A stretch of 12,264 nt of DNA from JBARRO01 sp049644265 (GTDB taxonomy: Bacteria > Bacteroidota > Ignavibacteria > UBA10030), in the NCBI GenBank assembly GCA_049644265.1, contig JBARRO010000270.1, positions 1 to 12,264 of the forward strand, read 5' to 3'. Of the stretch, positions 1 to 7,960 are shown piece after piece. Numbering within the stretch: the first letter of the stretch is position 1; each line of letters begins with the position of its first letter. Made by a program: the position numbers and the translations under genes. The notes beneath the pieces are model-generated. The model was not told the origin of the DNA. It made no database searches and saw nothing but the letters and a program-made list of their open reading frames with translations.

Positions 1-480
1 ACCGTGAAGAAACCGAAGGGCGAGCTGAAGCCCAATGAGTCGGATGAAATCGAGATTTCGTTTGACGCCACCGGGTATCGTTCCAAAGTGGAAAAATATG
101 TGAGCATCAGCTCGAATGATCCGACGGCCCAATTTGTCTCCGTCAAGTTCACTGCCGATGTTCGTGAGGAGCTCGAACCGAGCACGATGTCGCTGCTCAT
201 GTGGCTGGGCAGCGTGCCCCTGGGGAAGGAGACCGAGCAAACGGTGAAATTCAAGAACATCACAGACCACCCCATTGCCGTACGGGGAGCGACTCCCTCG
301 TCCGCAAATCTGACCGTCAAGGCCGAAAAGATGACCTTGAAACCAGAAGAGAGTATCAGCATCGTGGTTACGCTGAAGGCGGACAAAGCGGGCTATTCCA
401 ACGAACACTTTGTTCTCGAGACCGACAGCAAGTACCAACCGAAAATCGAAATGAAGGTCTCCTACATCGGCGTGAAATAG
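1..480 (+). CDS. DUF1573-type Ig-like domain protein, 3' part
   Basis: This is the C-terminal 159 residues of a protein whose 5' end lies outside the window: the frame is open from base 1, and the GTG at position 4 has no start context. Two beta-rich repeats can be seen. The first has 'GELKP' followed by a 'SSNDP' turn, typical of DUF1573/ASH-like immunoglobulin folds. The second runs from about 'TVKFKNITDHPIAV' to the end and again contains an 'LKPEES' turn. DUF1573 proteins are usually exported, and the family function is poorly defined. The stop codon is 6 nt before a rhodanese gene, so the two are probably co-transcribed and may act together in the envelope. The family call rests on these motifs only; an OmpA- or choice-of-anchor-type Ig protein is the main alternative. 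Confidence 0.75.
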   Translation, partial: TVKKPKGELKPNESDEIEISFDATGYRSKVEKYVSISSNDPTAQFVSVKFTADVREELEPSTMSLLMWLGSVPLGKETEQTVKFKNITDHPIAVRGATPSSANLTVKAEKMTLKPEESISIVVTLKADKAGYSNEHFVLETDSKYQPKIEMKVSYIGVK

Positions 481-486
481 TACGAG

Positions 487-975
487 GTGCGAACGTTGTA
501 CCGCCAGGCACTCCGTGAAGCATTGCTGATCGTCCTCGCCGCTGCCGTGGCGGGCGTTCTTTATTCGGCCATCGCAAAGCGCGGACTATTCGGCAGTCCC
601 GTTGCCGAAACCGGCAACACGCTGACCCGAAAGCATGACGTCCCAACACTCGTCAAGCTTGAAGGAGCCCGGCAACTCTTCGAAACACAGCAAGCCCTCT
701 TCATCGATTCCCGTCACGAATTCGACTTCAGGTTAGGGCATATTCGCGGAGCCCTGAACATGCCCGTCGCCGAATTCGAGAAGCGCGATTCCCTTCTCAC
801 CAGAATTCCGTCAGACACACTCATTGTCGTCTACTGCGATGGCGCCGAATGCAACTCAAGCTTTGAGCTTGCGGGTAAACTCTATGTCCGCGGGTTCAAA
901 AATGTGAGGATCTTTTTTGGCGGCTGGCAGGATTGGACAACGAACAACCTTCCGAGTACGCGGGACACGAAATGA
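487..975 (+). CDS. Membrane-anchored rhodanese-like domain protein
   Basis: This is a 162-residue protein. It has one N-terminal hydrophobic segment (about residues 12-30) that acts as a membrane anchor or signal, then a single rhodanese domain (about 57-158). The domain shows 'FIDSRHEFDFRLGHIRGALNMP', written here in two parts: the 'DSR..FDF' strand (74-81) and the 'GHIRGALNMP' motif (84-93). It also shows a 'VVYCDGAEC' loop with the probable catalytic Cys117 and a second Cys122, and a C-terminal 'GGWQDW'. Rhodaneses carry a persulfide on the loop cysteine and move sulfane sulfur or act in thiol redox chemistry. The predicted topology puts the domain outside the cytoplasm. The start is a GTG with only a weak ribosome site; TTG at 496 is an alternative. 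The stop overlaps the next gene's start (ATGA), implying translational coupling. Confidence 0.85.
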   Translation: MRTLYRQALREALLIVLAAAVAGVLYSAIAKRGLFGSPVAETGNTLTRKHDVPTLVKLEGARQLFETQQALFIDSRHEFDFRLGHIRGALNMPVAEFEKRDSLLTRIPSDTLIVVYCDGAECNSSFELAGKLYVRGFKNVRIFFGGWQDWTTNNLPSTRDTK

Positions 976-1454
976 AACGGCTGCTTTCGAATGATGCCCT
1001 TACCGTTGCCCTCCGACTGCTGCTCGGCATCCTCCTGCTTGCGGCAAGCATCGGAAAAATCAGCCAGCCTGATGCCTTCGCACAGTCAATCGCCAACTAC
1101 AAGATTCTGCCTCCCCCCTTCCCCATGGCAATCGCCACGACCCTTCCGTGGATAGAACTCTTCACCGGAATTGGTTTGATCTCGGGTTTCTATTTTCGCG
1201 GGAGCTCAGCGCTTATCGTTCTGCTGTTTGCTCTGTTCATGGGTTCAGTCCTTTCAGCGCTTTTTCGCAATCTCGACATCGCCTGCGGCTGCTTTAGCCA
1301 GGACCCCGAGGTCGGGAAAGTCGGCTGGATAAAAATCCTCGAAAACCTCGGCTATCTTCTTCTCTCCATATTTCTTTTCTACTCAAAAAGCACTAAGTTC
1401 CGGCTGGAAAATTACCTGAGAAAATCAGAACCGGTCGTAACAGACGGGCATTGA
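972..1454 (+). CDS. MauE/DoxX-like integral membrane protein
   Basis: This is a 160-residue membrane protein with about four hydrophobic spans (roughly residues 9-28, 50-73, 77-97 and 118-137). The features 'ASIGKI', 'LPWIELFTGIGL' and 'DIACGCFSQD' match the MauE/DoxX-like family. MauE was first known from methylamine utilisation, where it helps form disulfides in the enzyme's small subunit. The Cys105-Gly-Cys107 pair is the family's hallmark 'CGCF' position. The ATG at 972 is preferred over an ATG at 933, because it overlaps the rhodanese stop as ATGA and places the first span at the N-terminus; the longer form would overlap the rhodanese by 43 nt. With the rhodanese and DUF1573 genes it looks like a membrane thiol/sulfur redox unit, but the substrate cannot be named. 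Confidence 0.82.
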   Translation: MKRLLSNDALTVALRLLLGILLLAASIGKISQPDAFAQSIANYKILPPPFPMAIATTLPWIELFTGIGLISGFYFRGSSALIVLLFALFMGSVLSALFRNLDIACGCFSQDPEVGKVGWIKILENLGYLLLSIFLFYSKSTKFRLENYLRKSEPVVTDGH

Positions 1455-1504
1455 TAGACCCCGTCGATGTCCACCAACTGCACCATCTCTCTTCAGACAC
1501 ATTC

Positions 1505-2722
1505 ATGGCAGGAACACAGCGCATTCCGGCGGTTATCGTGGAAGCCCTACGTACTCCCGTCGGCAAATACGGCGGCGCCCTTAAAGATGTGCGGCCCGAT
1601 GACCTGAGCGCACACGTTCTCCGGACTCTTGCGACACGAACCGGACTGGATCCCGCAAGACTCGACGATGTCCTCTGGGGATGCGCAAACCAGGCAGGCG
1701 AGGACAACAGGAATGTGGGACGCATGGCCGTGCTTCTTGCAGGATTCCCCCAGAGCATACCGGCGACAACCGTGAATCGACTCTGCGGATCAAGCCTCGA
1801 CGCAATGAACCATGCGGCGCGGGCCATCTGGAGCGGAGACTACGAAATCGCAATCGCCGGCGGCGTCGAATCAATGTCCCGTGCTCCGTACGTCATTCCG
1901 AAGAACGTCACTGGCCACGCGCTCTTCGGCAACCTTACAGCCTTCGATACTGCCCTCGGCTGGCGTTTTCCCAATCCAAAGATGGAAGCGCTGATTCCGC
2001 TCGAATCAATGGGCGAGACAGCCGAAAACATTGCGGAGCGGTGGAAAATCAGCCGGACAAAACAGGATGAATTCGCCCTCCGAAGTCACGAACGTGCTGT
2101 AGCAGCCCAGAAGAACGGCACATTTGCAGAAGAGATGATCCCCGTTGAAATCCAGCGAAAAGGCGAAGGCTCAGGTTTTGTCGAGAGTGATGAGGGGCCA
2201 CGATCCGACACTTCGCTCGAGAAACTGGCAGCCCTTCAGCCTGCATTCCGAAAAGGTGGAACCGTCACCGCAGGAAATTCCTCCTCCCTGAACGATGGCG
2301 CGGCCGCCGTTCTGATCATGAGCGAGTCAAAGGCAAAAGAACTTGGTTTCAAACCCCTCGTGCGGGTTGTATCGACCGGTGTCGCGGGTGTGGATCCGCG
2401 GTGCATGGGTATCGGACCGGTACCTGCAACACAGTCCGCATTGAAGAAAGCCGGGCTGAATCTCAAGGACATCGGCCTGATGGAACTCAATGAAGCCTTC
2501 GCCGCCCAATCGCTTGCGGTCATCCACGACCTTGACATCAATCCCGACATGGTCAATGTCAACGGCGGAGCCATTGCGCTCGGCCATCCCCTCGGCTGCA
2601 GCGGTGCGCGTATCATGACCACGCTTGTTCATGAGATGAAGAGGAAGAAGGTTCGATACGGCGTGGCTACCATGTGCATCGGCGTCGGGCAGGGGATCGC
2701 AACAATTGTAGAGCATATGTAG
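1505..2722 (+). CDS. Thiolase (acetyl-CoA acyltransferase, PcaF/PaaJ-like)
   Basis: This is a complete 405-residue thiolase. It interconverts a 3-oxoacyl-CoA plus CoA with acetyl-CoA and a shortened acyl-CoA. The nucleophile is Cys94 in 'NRLCGSSLDA'; the other active-site residues are Asn329 in 'NEAF', His361 in 'ALGHPLG' and Cys391 in 'TMCIGVGQG'. The stretch 'GCANQAGEDNRNV' and the 'GWRFPNP' segment closely resemble 3-oxoadipyl-CoA thiolases (PcaF, PaaJ) as I recall them. However, no other aromatic-degradation gene lies nearby, so a general beta-oxidation or acetoacetyl-CoA role is equally possible. The ATG at 1505 fits the family N-terminus ('AVIVEALRTPVG' at about residue 9). A TTG at 1451 overlapping the MauE stop would add 18 residues unlike the family. 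No good Shine-Dalgarno sequence is seen before either start. The enzyme is cytoplasmic. Confidence 0.93.
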   Translation: MAGTQRIPAVIVEALRTPVGKYGGALKDVRPDDLSAHVLRTLATRTGLDPARLDDVLWGCANQAGEDNRNVGRMAVLLAGFPQSIPATTVNRLCGSSLDAMNHAARAIWSGDYEIAIAGGVESMSRAPYVIPKNVTGHALFGNLTAFDTALGWRFPNPKMEALIPLESMGETAENIAERWKISRTKQDEFALRSHERAVAAQKNGTFAEEMIPVEIQRKGEGSGFVESDEGPRSDTSLEKLAALQPAFRKGGTVTAGNSSSLNDGAAAVLIMSESKAKELGFKPLVRVVSTGVAGVDPRCMGIGPVPATQSALKKAGLNLKDIGLMELNEAFAAQSLAVIHDLDINPDMVNVNGGAIALGHPLGCSGARIMTTLVHEMKRKKVRYGVATMCIGVGQGIATIVEHM

Positions 2723-2798
2723 TCAAGAATTTCTTCTTGGTCCTCACACTTCCGGAATTCTATTTCGCCGGATGGTCCCACTACCACCTACGAAAAAC

Positions 2799-2803
2799 GG
2801 AGA
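2799..2803 (+). promoter_or_regulatory. Ribosome binding site, M28 peptidase
   Basis: GGAGA lies 4 nt before the ATG at 2808. It supports that start over the in-frame ATG at 2772, which has no such motif. Confidence 0.6.
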
Positions 2804-2807
2804 CACC

Positions 2808-4505
2808 ATGAAACGCTTAGCCAGCTTCGCGGTCGCCATGATAATCCCTGCACTCTTTCTGGCGTCCTGCCAAATGAGGAAATCGGCACCGACAGAGCTG
2901 AAACCGGCCCTCGAAAGCATCACTTCTCAACGGTTACTCGAACATATCAAAACGCTCTCCTCGGATGAATTTGAAGGACGGGCTCCCGGCACAAAGGGCG
3001 AAGACCTGACGGTCCAGTATGTTACCGAGCAGTTCCAGAAGCTCGGATTGAAACCCGGAAACCCGGATGGAAGTTATATTCAGAAAGTCCCGCTCGTCGG
3101 ATTTACCGGAAAACCGACGGCGTCATTCACTGCGGGAGCTGAAAAAATCAGTCCAAAGAATCTGGAAGAGATTCTAGTTGTCTCCCGAAGGTTTGTTCCG
3201 GAGGTCAAGGTCAACCGGTCGGGGATTGTCTTCGTCGGATACGGTGTGGTGGCCCCGGAGTATGGATGGGACGATTACAAGGACGTCGACGTAAAGGGGA
3301 AGACGATTCTCATGCTCGTGAACGACCCAGCCGTGCCCGACCCCAGGGATCCTTCAAAGCTCGATTCGACGATGTTCAAGGGAAGGGCGATGACCTACTA
3401 TGGTCGCTGGACCTACAAGTTCGAAATAGCTTCCGAGAAAGGCGCTGCGGCCGCAATCATCATCCACGAAACCGGACCTGCGGGATATCCGTTCGAGGTT
3501 GTCTCCGGTAGCTGGGGACGGGAAAATTTCGACATCAAGAATGCCGACAACAACATGAGCCGCGTTGCCGTCGAGTCCTGGATTACCACGGATGTCGCAA
3601 AGCGCTTGCTCTCGGCCTGCGGCAAGAACTTCGACGATCTGAAGAAGGCTGCGATCAGAAAAGATTTTCTGCCGGTAGCTTTGAACGCCACGGCGGACTT
3701 TCATGTGAAGAACACTTTGCGTGAAGTGGAGTCTCGCAACGTGATTGCAAAGCTCGAGGGGTCTGACCCAAAGCTCAAAAACGACTATATCGTCTACACC
3801 GCCCATTGGGACCACCTCGGCATGGATCGATCGCTGAAAGGTGACAAGATTTTCAACGGCGCGCTTGACAATGCGTCGGGCACAGCCGGACTCATTGAAG
3901 TCGCGCGCGCACTGACTACGCTTCAAACAGCTCCCCGACGGTCCTTCCTGTTCATTGCAGTCACTGGCGAAGAGAAGGGGCTCCTCGGAGCAAAGTACTA
4001 TGCCACGCACCCGCTCTACCCACTTGAAAGAACTCTGGCGGACATCAACATCGACGGAATCAACCAGTGGGGTCGTACCAAAGACATCATCGCGGTGGGG
4101 TTCGGCAACACGACACTCGACGATGCCCTGACCGAAGCGGCAGGGACTCAGAACCGAACGGTTGGACCCGACGCCGAGCCGGAGAAAGGGTTCTATTACC
4201 GTTCCGACCATTTTGAATTCGCAAAACAGGGAGTGCCGGCACTGTATGTTGATCCCGGTATCGAGTATCTGAACAAACCCCAGGATTACGGAAAGAAGAA
4301 GCGAGAAGAGTATGCTGACCACGATTACCACAACGTCTCAGACGAGATCAAGCCGGACTGGGATCTGTCGGGAGGTGTGGAAGATCTGCAGCTGCTCCTC
4401 CAGGTCGGTTATCATGTTGCCCGTGAGGATGCCTTTCCGGTATGGAAGCCGGGGACCGAGTTCAAAGCCAAACGCGAGTCCATGCTTCAATCCTTCGGAA
4501 AGTAA
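2808..4505 (+). CDS. M28 family metallopeptidase lipoprotein
   Basis: This is a 565-residue zinc aminopeptidase-like protein exported as a lipoprotein. The N-terminus is a signal peptide ending in the lipobox 'LASC', giving lipidated Cys21. A PA-like insert spans about 135-250 ('VFVGYGVVAPEYGWDDY'). The M28 catalytic domain covers about 308-540. Its probable metal ligands are His333 ('TAHWDHLG'), Asp354 ('ALDNASG'), Glu389 of the 'TGEEKG' pair (Glu388 as general base), Asp416 ('NIDG') and His508 ('DYHNVSDE'). A conserved 'RSDHFEFAKQGVPAL' segment is at 465-479. All expected residues are present, so it should be active. It probably trims peptides in the periplasm or at the cell surface. The ATG at 2808 is chosen over one at 2772 because it follows GGAGA by 4 nt and begins the signal peptide directly. 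Confidence 0.94.
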   Translation: MKRLASFAVAMIIPALFLASCQMRKSAPTELKPALESITSQRLLEHIKTLSSDEFEGRAPGTKGEDLTVQYVTEQFQKLGLKPGNPDGSYIQKVPLVGFTGKPTASFTAGAEKISPKNLEEILVVSRRFVPEVKVNRSGIVFVGYGVVAPEYGWDDYKDVDVKGKTILMLVNDPAVPDPRDPSKLDSTMFKGRAMTYYGRWTYKFEIASEKGAAAAIIIHETGPAGYPFEVVSGSWGRENFDIKNADNNMSRVAVESWITTDVAKRLLSACGKNFDDLKKAAIRKDFLPVALNATADFHVKNTLREVESRNVIAKLEGSDPKLKNDYIVYTAHWDHLGMDRSLKGDKIFNGALDNASGTAGLIEVARALTTLQTAPRRSFLFIAVTGEEKGLLGAKYYATHPLYPLERTLADINIDGINQWGRTKDIIAVGFGNTTLDDALTEAAGTQNRTVGPDAEPEKGFYYRSDHFEFAKQGVPALYVDPGIEYLNKPQDYGKKKREEYADHDYHNVSDEIKPDWDLSGGVEDLQLLLQVGYHVAREDAFPVWKPGTEFKAKRESMLQSFGK

Positions 4506-4639
4506 GTTATCCAAGGACACTTTCATCTCCATGCGTAATGAAGCTTATCTCTTATGAGCTTTTCACCGGAATCGCCGGACCCTCTCGCATTCATCGCGAC
4601 GCCGGCGGAACACTCCTGTTCCCGGGATTCCTTTTGCCG

Positions 4640-5665
4640 ATGAACGACTTCCAGATCGACAACGACCTCATTCTCAAACGGCTCAACGAGCGTGATGCCC
4701 CCGAGCTCTTTGGCGTGGTGGACAGCAACCGGGCCTACCTGAGACAGTGGCTTCCATGGTTGGATTCGAATTCCTCCGTCAATGAGACCCTGCAGTTCAT
4801 CAAGGCGGTCAAGCAACAGGAGGACAACGGGTTCGGCTTCCAAACCGCCATCTGGTTCAAGGGCAGGATTGCCGGCGTCATCGGATTCCATCCGATCGAT
4901 TGGTTAAACAAAGTCGTGGAGATCGGTTACTGGCTCGGCGAACAGCACCAGGGGAAGGGTATTGTGACAAGGTCTTGCCGGGCCCTCGTGGATTACGCGT
5001 TCGATGAGTACAAACTCCATCGCGTGCAGATCCGGTGTGCAACGGGTAACAGGAAGAGTTGCGCCATTATCGAGCGCCTGGGGTTTATGTTCGAGGGAAT
5101 TGCACACGGCGCCGAGTTCCTCTACGATCATTTTGCGGATTTGTACGTCTACGGCATGACGGCGGCGGAATGGAACAGGCTCCGTTCCCAAGCGACGTCG
5201 CAGGTCAACCCGGACGATGTTCGTACCATCGACGCCGTGGTTCGGGCTCTGTACGAGTCCGTCTCGTTCGAGGCGGGCGCACAACCGGACTATGCTCGAT
5301 TGCGGACGTTGTTCGTCAAAGATGCGAGAGTTTCTCCACCGCGGGAGGATGGCGATCTCCCCCAAGCCGTCAGCGTGGCAGATTTCATCGTTCGCTCCGA
5401 AAAATATCTGGGAACCACCAACTACGAACGAACAGGCTTTTGCGAGAAGGAAATAAGAAGGACAACCCAACGCTTCGGGAATATTGCCCACCTTCTGAGC
5501 GTGTACGAATCCCGACGGGCCTCCGGCGACACCCAGCCGTTGACTCGGGGAATGAACAGCATTCAGCTGCTGTTCGACCAATCACGCTGGTGGATTCTGA
5601 GCATCAGCTGGGACGTCGAGCGACCCGACTTGCCGATCCCACCGACATTTCTGGAACATCAATAA
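4640..5665 (+). CDS. GNAT acetyltransferase fused to NTF2/SnoaL-like domain
   Basis: This is a 341-residue two-domain cytoplasmic protein. Residues 1 to about 180 are a RimJ/RimL-type GNAT N-acetyltransferase: 'LILKRLNERDAPELF' at the start, 'EIGYWLGEQHQGKGI' with the acetyl-CoA pyrophosphate-binding Q-x-x-G-K-G loop (102-107), and 'RCATGNRKSCAIIERLGF' (132-149). This group acetylates protein N-termini or small amines; the substrate here is unknown. After a short linker, residues about 193-335 look like an NTF2/SnoaL-like domain: the opening helix 'DVRTIDAVVRALYESVS', the middle 'DFIVRSEKYL', and the closing strand 'GMNSIQLLFDQSRWWILSISWD'. The frame runs unbroken through the junction. The ATG at 4640 matches the GNAT family start. 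ATG codons at 4442 and 4538 are in frame, but the first overlaps the peptidase gene and both add non-family sequence. The next gene starts 22 nt downstream. Confidence 0.85.
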   Translation: MNDFQIDNDLILKRLNERDAPELFGVVDSNRAYLRQWLPWLDSNSSVNETLQFIKAVKQQEDNGFGFQTAIWFKGRIAGVIGFHPIDWLNKVVEIGYWLGEQHQGKGIVTRSCRALVDYAFDEYKLHRVQIRCATGNRKSCAIIERLGFMFEGIAHGAEFLYDHFADLYVYGMTAAEWNRLRSQATSQVNPDDVRTIDAVVRALYESVSFEAGAQPDYARLRTLFVKDARVSPPREDGDLPQAVSVADFIVRSEKYLGTTNYERTGFCEKEIRRTTQRFGNIAHLLSVYESRRASGDTQPLTRGMNSIQLLFDQSRWWILSISWDVERPDLPIPPTFLEHQ

Positions 5666-5676
5666 CCCACCCTGAC

Positions 5677-5682
5677 AGGAGG
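5677..5682 (+). promoter_or_regulatory. Ribosome binding site, aminotransferase
   Basis: A perfect AGGAGG core ends 5 nt before the ATG at 5688. This fixes the start and includes the Tat signal in the protein. Confidence 0.8.
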
Positions 5683-5687
5683 CACGT

Positions 5688-7022
5688 ATGGAACTTTCCA
5701 CCACCACAGAGGCAAGGAACTTCGACCGAAGGAGGTTTCTTTCATCCGTCGGAAAAGGAATCGGGCTGGCGGCGCTGACGTCGACGACTGTCGCATCGCT
5801 CTACAGCGACCTTCTCGCAGCCACGAAACGCGTTGCGGACCGGTCGCCGGAACAAACAGCCATGGATGAAGACTTCTGGTTCGAAATCCAGCAAGCATTC
5901 ACGGTATCGCGCGGCATTACGAACCTCAACAATGGCGGAGTCTCTCCTTCTCCCCGCATCGTAACGGAAGCCCTCGTTCGCTACCAGTGGGAGCAGGAAG
6001 ATGTCACGGCCTACACCATGTGGCAGATTCTCGAGCCGCAGTCCGAGACGGTCCGGACCGCACTGGCGGATGTGTTCGGGTGCGACCGGGAGGAAATCGC
6101 GATTACGCGCAACGCCTCTGAATCGCTCGAGATTCTCTTGATGGGGATGGACCTCAAATCGGGCGATGAAATCCTGACGACGACGCAGGACTATCCGCGC
6201 ATGCTCACAACGCTTCGACAGCGGGAGTTGCGCGAGGGGCTTTCGCTCAAGATGGTCAAAGTCCCGATCGCACCGAAAAACCTCGAAGAGATCGTGACCT
6301 CGTTCGAGAAGGGCATCACGAACAGGACGCGGGTTATTCTCATCTCACATGTCATCAACATCACGGGTCAGATTACCCCGGTCAAGGCGGTCTGCGAGCT
6401 TGCAAAGTCAAAGGGGATCGAAGTCATCGTCGACGGAGCCCACTCGTTTGCCCATTTCGACTTCAAACAAAGCGACCTCGGCTGCGACTACTATGGAACG
6501 AGTTTGCACAAATGGCTCTACGCGCCAAAAGGAACGGGCTTGCTCTTTGTCAAGAGGGAGAAGATTGAAAAAATCTGGCCGCTGATGGCGGCCGAAAAGA
6601 AGCAAGCAACGGACGTAAGGAAATATGAGGAGATTGGCACTCACTCGGCCGCTCCCCGACTTGCCATCGGTGAGGCTATTTTGTTCCACCAGGGAATCGG
6701 ACCAAAAAGGAAGGAAGCAAGATTGCGCTATCTGTCGCGCTATTGGATGAACAAGCTCAAAGACCTGCCGAATGTCAGGTTCCACACGTCTTTTGACGCG
6801 AATCAATCGTGCGGCATCGCCAATGTTGAGATTGAAGGAGTGGACCCGGCGGCAATCGGGGGCTATCTCATGGGGACCCACAAGATCTTCACCACGCCGA
6901 TCGTTCACGATGAGTTCAAGGGAATTCGAATCACGCCGAACGTCTATACAACCCTCAAGGAGCTTGACCGTTTTTGCGAGGTCATGACCGGCATCGCGAA
7001 TAAGGGGTTGCCAAAATCCTGA
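5688..7022 (+). CDS. Tat-signal class V aminotransferase-fold PLP enzyme
   Basis: This is a 444-residue PLP enzyme of the class V aminotransferase fold, in the isopenicillin-N epimerase/cysteine-desulfurase-like branch. Residues 13-18 (D-R-R-R-F-L) followed by a hydrophobic stretch (about 23-45) form a twin-arginine export signal, so the folded holoenzyme is probably sent to the periplasm. The PLP site shows Asp249 in 'VDGAHSF' and Lys275 in 'TSLHKWLYAPKG', the expected Schiff-base lysine. 'LNNGGVSPSP' (80-89) is typical of this branch. No desulfurase-type catalytic cysteine loop is evident, which makes an aminotransferase, epimerase or lyase reaction more likely; the substrate is not predictable. 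It lies 22 nt after the GNAT gene and 35 nt before the DUF2911 gene, so an operon is likely. Confidence 0.88.
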   Translation: MELSTTTEARNFDRRRFLSSVGKGIGLAALTSTTVASLYSDLLAATKRVADRSPEQTAMDEDFWFEIQQAFTVSRGITNLNNGGVSPSPRIVTEALVRYQWEQEDVTAYTMWQILEPQSETVRTALADVFGCDREEIAITRNASESLEILLMGMDLKSGDEILTTTQDYPRMLTTLRQRELREGLSLKMVKVPIAPKNLEEIVTSFEKGITNRTRVILISHVINITGQITPVKAVCELAKSKGIEVIVDGAHSFAHFDFKQSDLGCDYYGTSLHKWLYAPKGTGLLFVKREKIEKIWPLMAAEKKQATDVRKYEEIGTHSAAPRLAIGEAILFHQGIGPKRKEARLRYLSRYWMNKLKDLPNVRFHTSFDANQSCGIANVEIEGVDPAAIGGYLMGTHKIFTTPIVHDEFKGIRITPNVYTTLKELDRFCEVMTGIANKGLPKS

Positions 7023-7046
7023 CGATGTTGCACATCATTCATTCAA

Positions 7047-7052
7047 AGGAGG
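7047..7052 (+). promoter_or_regulatory. Ribosome binding site, DUF2911 gene
   Basis: AGGAGG ends 5 nt before the ATG at 7058. It decides that start over the in-frame ATG at 7025. Confidence 0.8.
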
Positions 7053-7057
7053 AACAC

Positions 7058-7927
7058 ATGAAAGGCCCATTCGTGAGAGTTCATGTTGCAGCAGTGTGGC
7101 TGCTGTTGCTCGCCGTCAGCAGCGGATTCGCCCAGCTGCCGGCACCGCAGCTTCCTGTGCTCAGGCTTCCCCGCATCAGTCAAGGAGCCCGCATCACCCA
7201 GGTGATTGGACTGAGCGAAGTCACCATCCAATATCACCGTCCAGGTGTCAAGGGAAGAGACGTCTGGCACACGATTCAACCGTATGACTCCATCTGGAGA
7301 ACGGGGGCAAACGAGCCGACGTTGTTCACGTTCTCCGACCCTGTAACCATAGAAGGAAAGACACTTCCGGCGGGTACGTATCGATTCCTGACGATTCCGG
7401 GAAAAACCGAATGGACATTGATCTTCAACTCGGAAATCAAGAATTGGGGGACTGTCTACGAGCCGAAATACGACACGTTGAAGGTTAAGATAAAGGCAGA
7501 GGAAGGTCCGTTGGAGGAATGGATGTCTTTCAGCTTTACCGACCTGACCAACAGTTCCGCCAAGGTTGTGCTCGCGTGGGAAAAAGTCCGGGTGGGATTC
7601 AAAGTCGAGTACAATACGCTGGCCAAGATGCAGACCTCCGTCGGAACATGGCAGGTGTTGAACTCAGCTGCACGCTATGCGCTCACCGAGAAAGTGTATC
7701 CAAACGAGGCGTCGGAATGGATCGACCGTTCGATCGACATGAACAAGAATCAGAACAACCTCAGGACCAAGGCCGAACTACTTGCGCAGGCGGGAAAAAC
7801 CTCGGAGGCGATCGCTGCAGCGGAAGAGGCTCTCTCCGTCGGAAAGGCGAAGGACCCGAAATTTGAGGGCTCGCAGTTCGCGAAAGATGTGAAGAACCTT
7901 ATCGCGACATGGAAGGGAAAGAAGTAG
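7058..7927 (+). CDS. DUF2911 domain protein with signal peptide
   Basis: This is a 289-residue exported protein. Residues 1-25 are a Sec signal peptide: basic start, 'AAVWLLLLAVSSG' core, and a probable cut after 'FA-Q'. The DUF2911 domain spans about 36-185 and shows the family's signature segments: 'VTIQYHRPGVKGRDVW' (55-70), 'WRTGANEPTLFTFSDPV' (80-96), 'LPAGTYRFLTIPG' (103-115), and 'WGTVYEPKYDTLKV' (130-143). The C-terminal 200-289 is helical with a TPR-like look ('AELLAQAGKTSEAIAAAEEAL'). The family is frequent in Bacteroidota and relatives, and its function is unknown. This gene ends the plus-strand run, just before the terminator. The start is set by the AGGAGG site rather than the ATG at 7025. 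Confidence 0.9.
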   Translation: MKGPFVRVHVAAVWLLLLAVSSGFAQLPAPQLPVLRLPRISQGARITQVIGLSEVTIQYHRPGVKGRDVWHTIQPYDSIWRTGANEPTLFTFSDPVTIEGKTLPAGTYRFLTIPGKTEWTLIFNSEIKNWGTVYEPKYDTLKVKIKAEEGPLEEWMSFSFTDLTNSSAKVVLAWEKVRVGFKVEYNTLAKMQTSVGTWQVLNSAARYALTEKVYPNEASEWIDRSIDMNKNQNNLRTKAELLAQAGKTSEAIAAAEEALSVGKAKDPKFEGSQFAKDVKNLIATWKGKK

Positions 7928-7930
7928 GAA

Positions 7931-7948
7931 GAACCGCAGTTCCGGTTC
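7931..7948 (+). other. Small hairpin after the DUF2911 gene
   Basis: A 6-bp stem (GAACCG/CGGTTC) with a 6-nt loop starts 3 nt after the stop codon, upstream of the main terminator. It has no T-run of its own. It may protect the mRNA 3' end or assist termination; it could also be chance. Confidence 0.35.
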
Positions 7949-7960
7949 TAATGGAACTCA

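Noticed and set aside
1451..1504. TTG start for the thiolase, overlapping the MauE stop.
   Set aside because: It would add 18 residues not seen in thiolases, while the ATG at 1505 gives the normal N-terminus; coupling by TTGA overlap remains a weak possibility.
2724..2772. Terminator between the thiolase and peptidase genes (stems 2724-2729/2734-2739 and 2751-2755/2768-2772).
   Set aside because: The stems are only 5-6 bp, one is AT-rich, the other has a 12-nt loop, and neither is followed by a T-run.
3354..4331. A 325-codon open frame on the minus strand inside the peptidase gene.
   Set aside because: It is antisense to a clear M28 gene with all catalytic residues, and its translation shows no recognisable domain or composition of a real protein.
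4442..4639. N-terminal extension of the GNAT protein from ATG 4442 or 4538.
   Set aside because: The extension overlaps the peptidase gene or adds sequence unlike the family; the GNAT fold begins right after the ATG at 4640.
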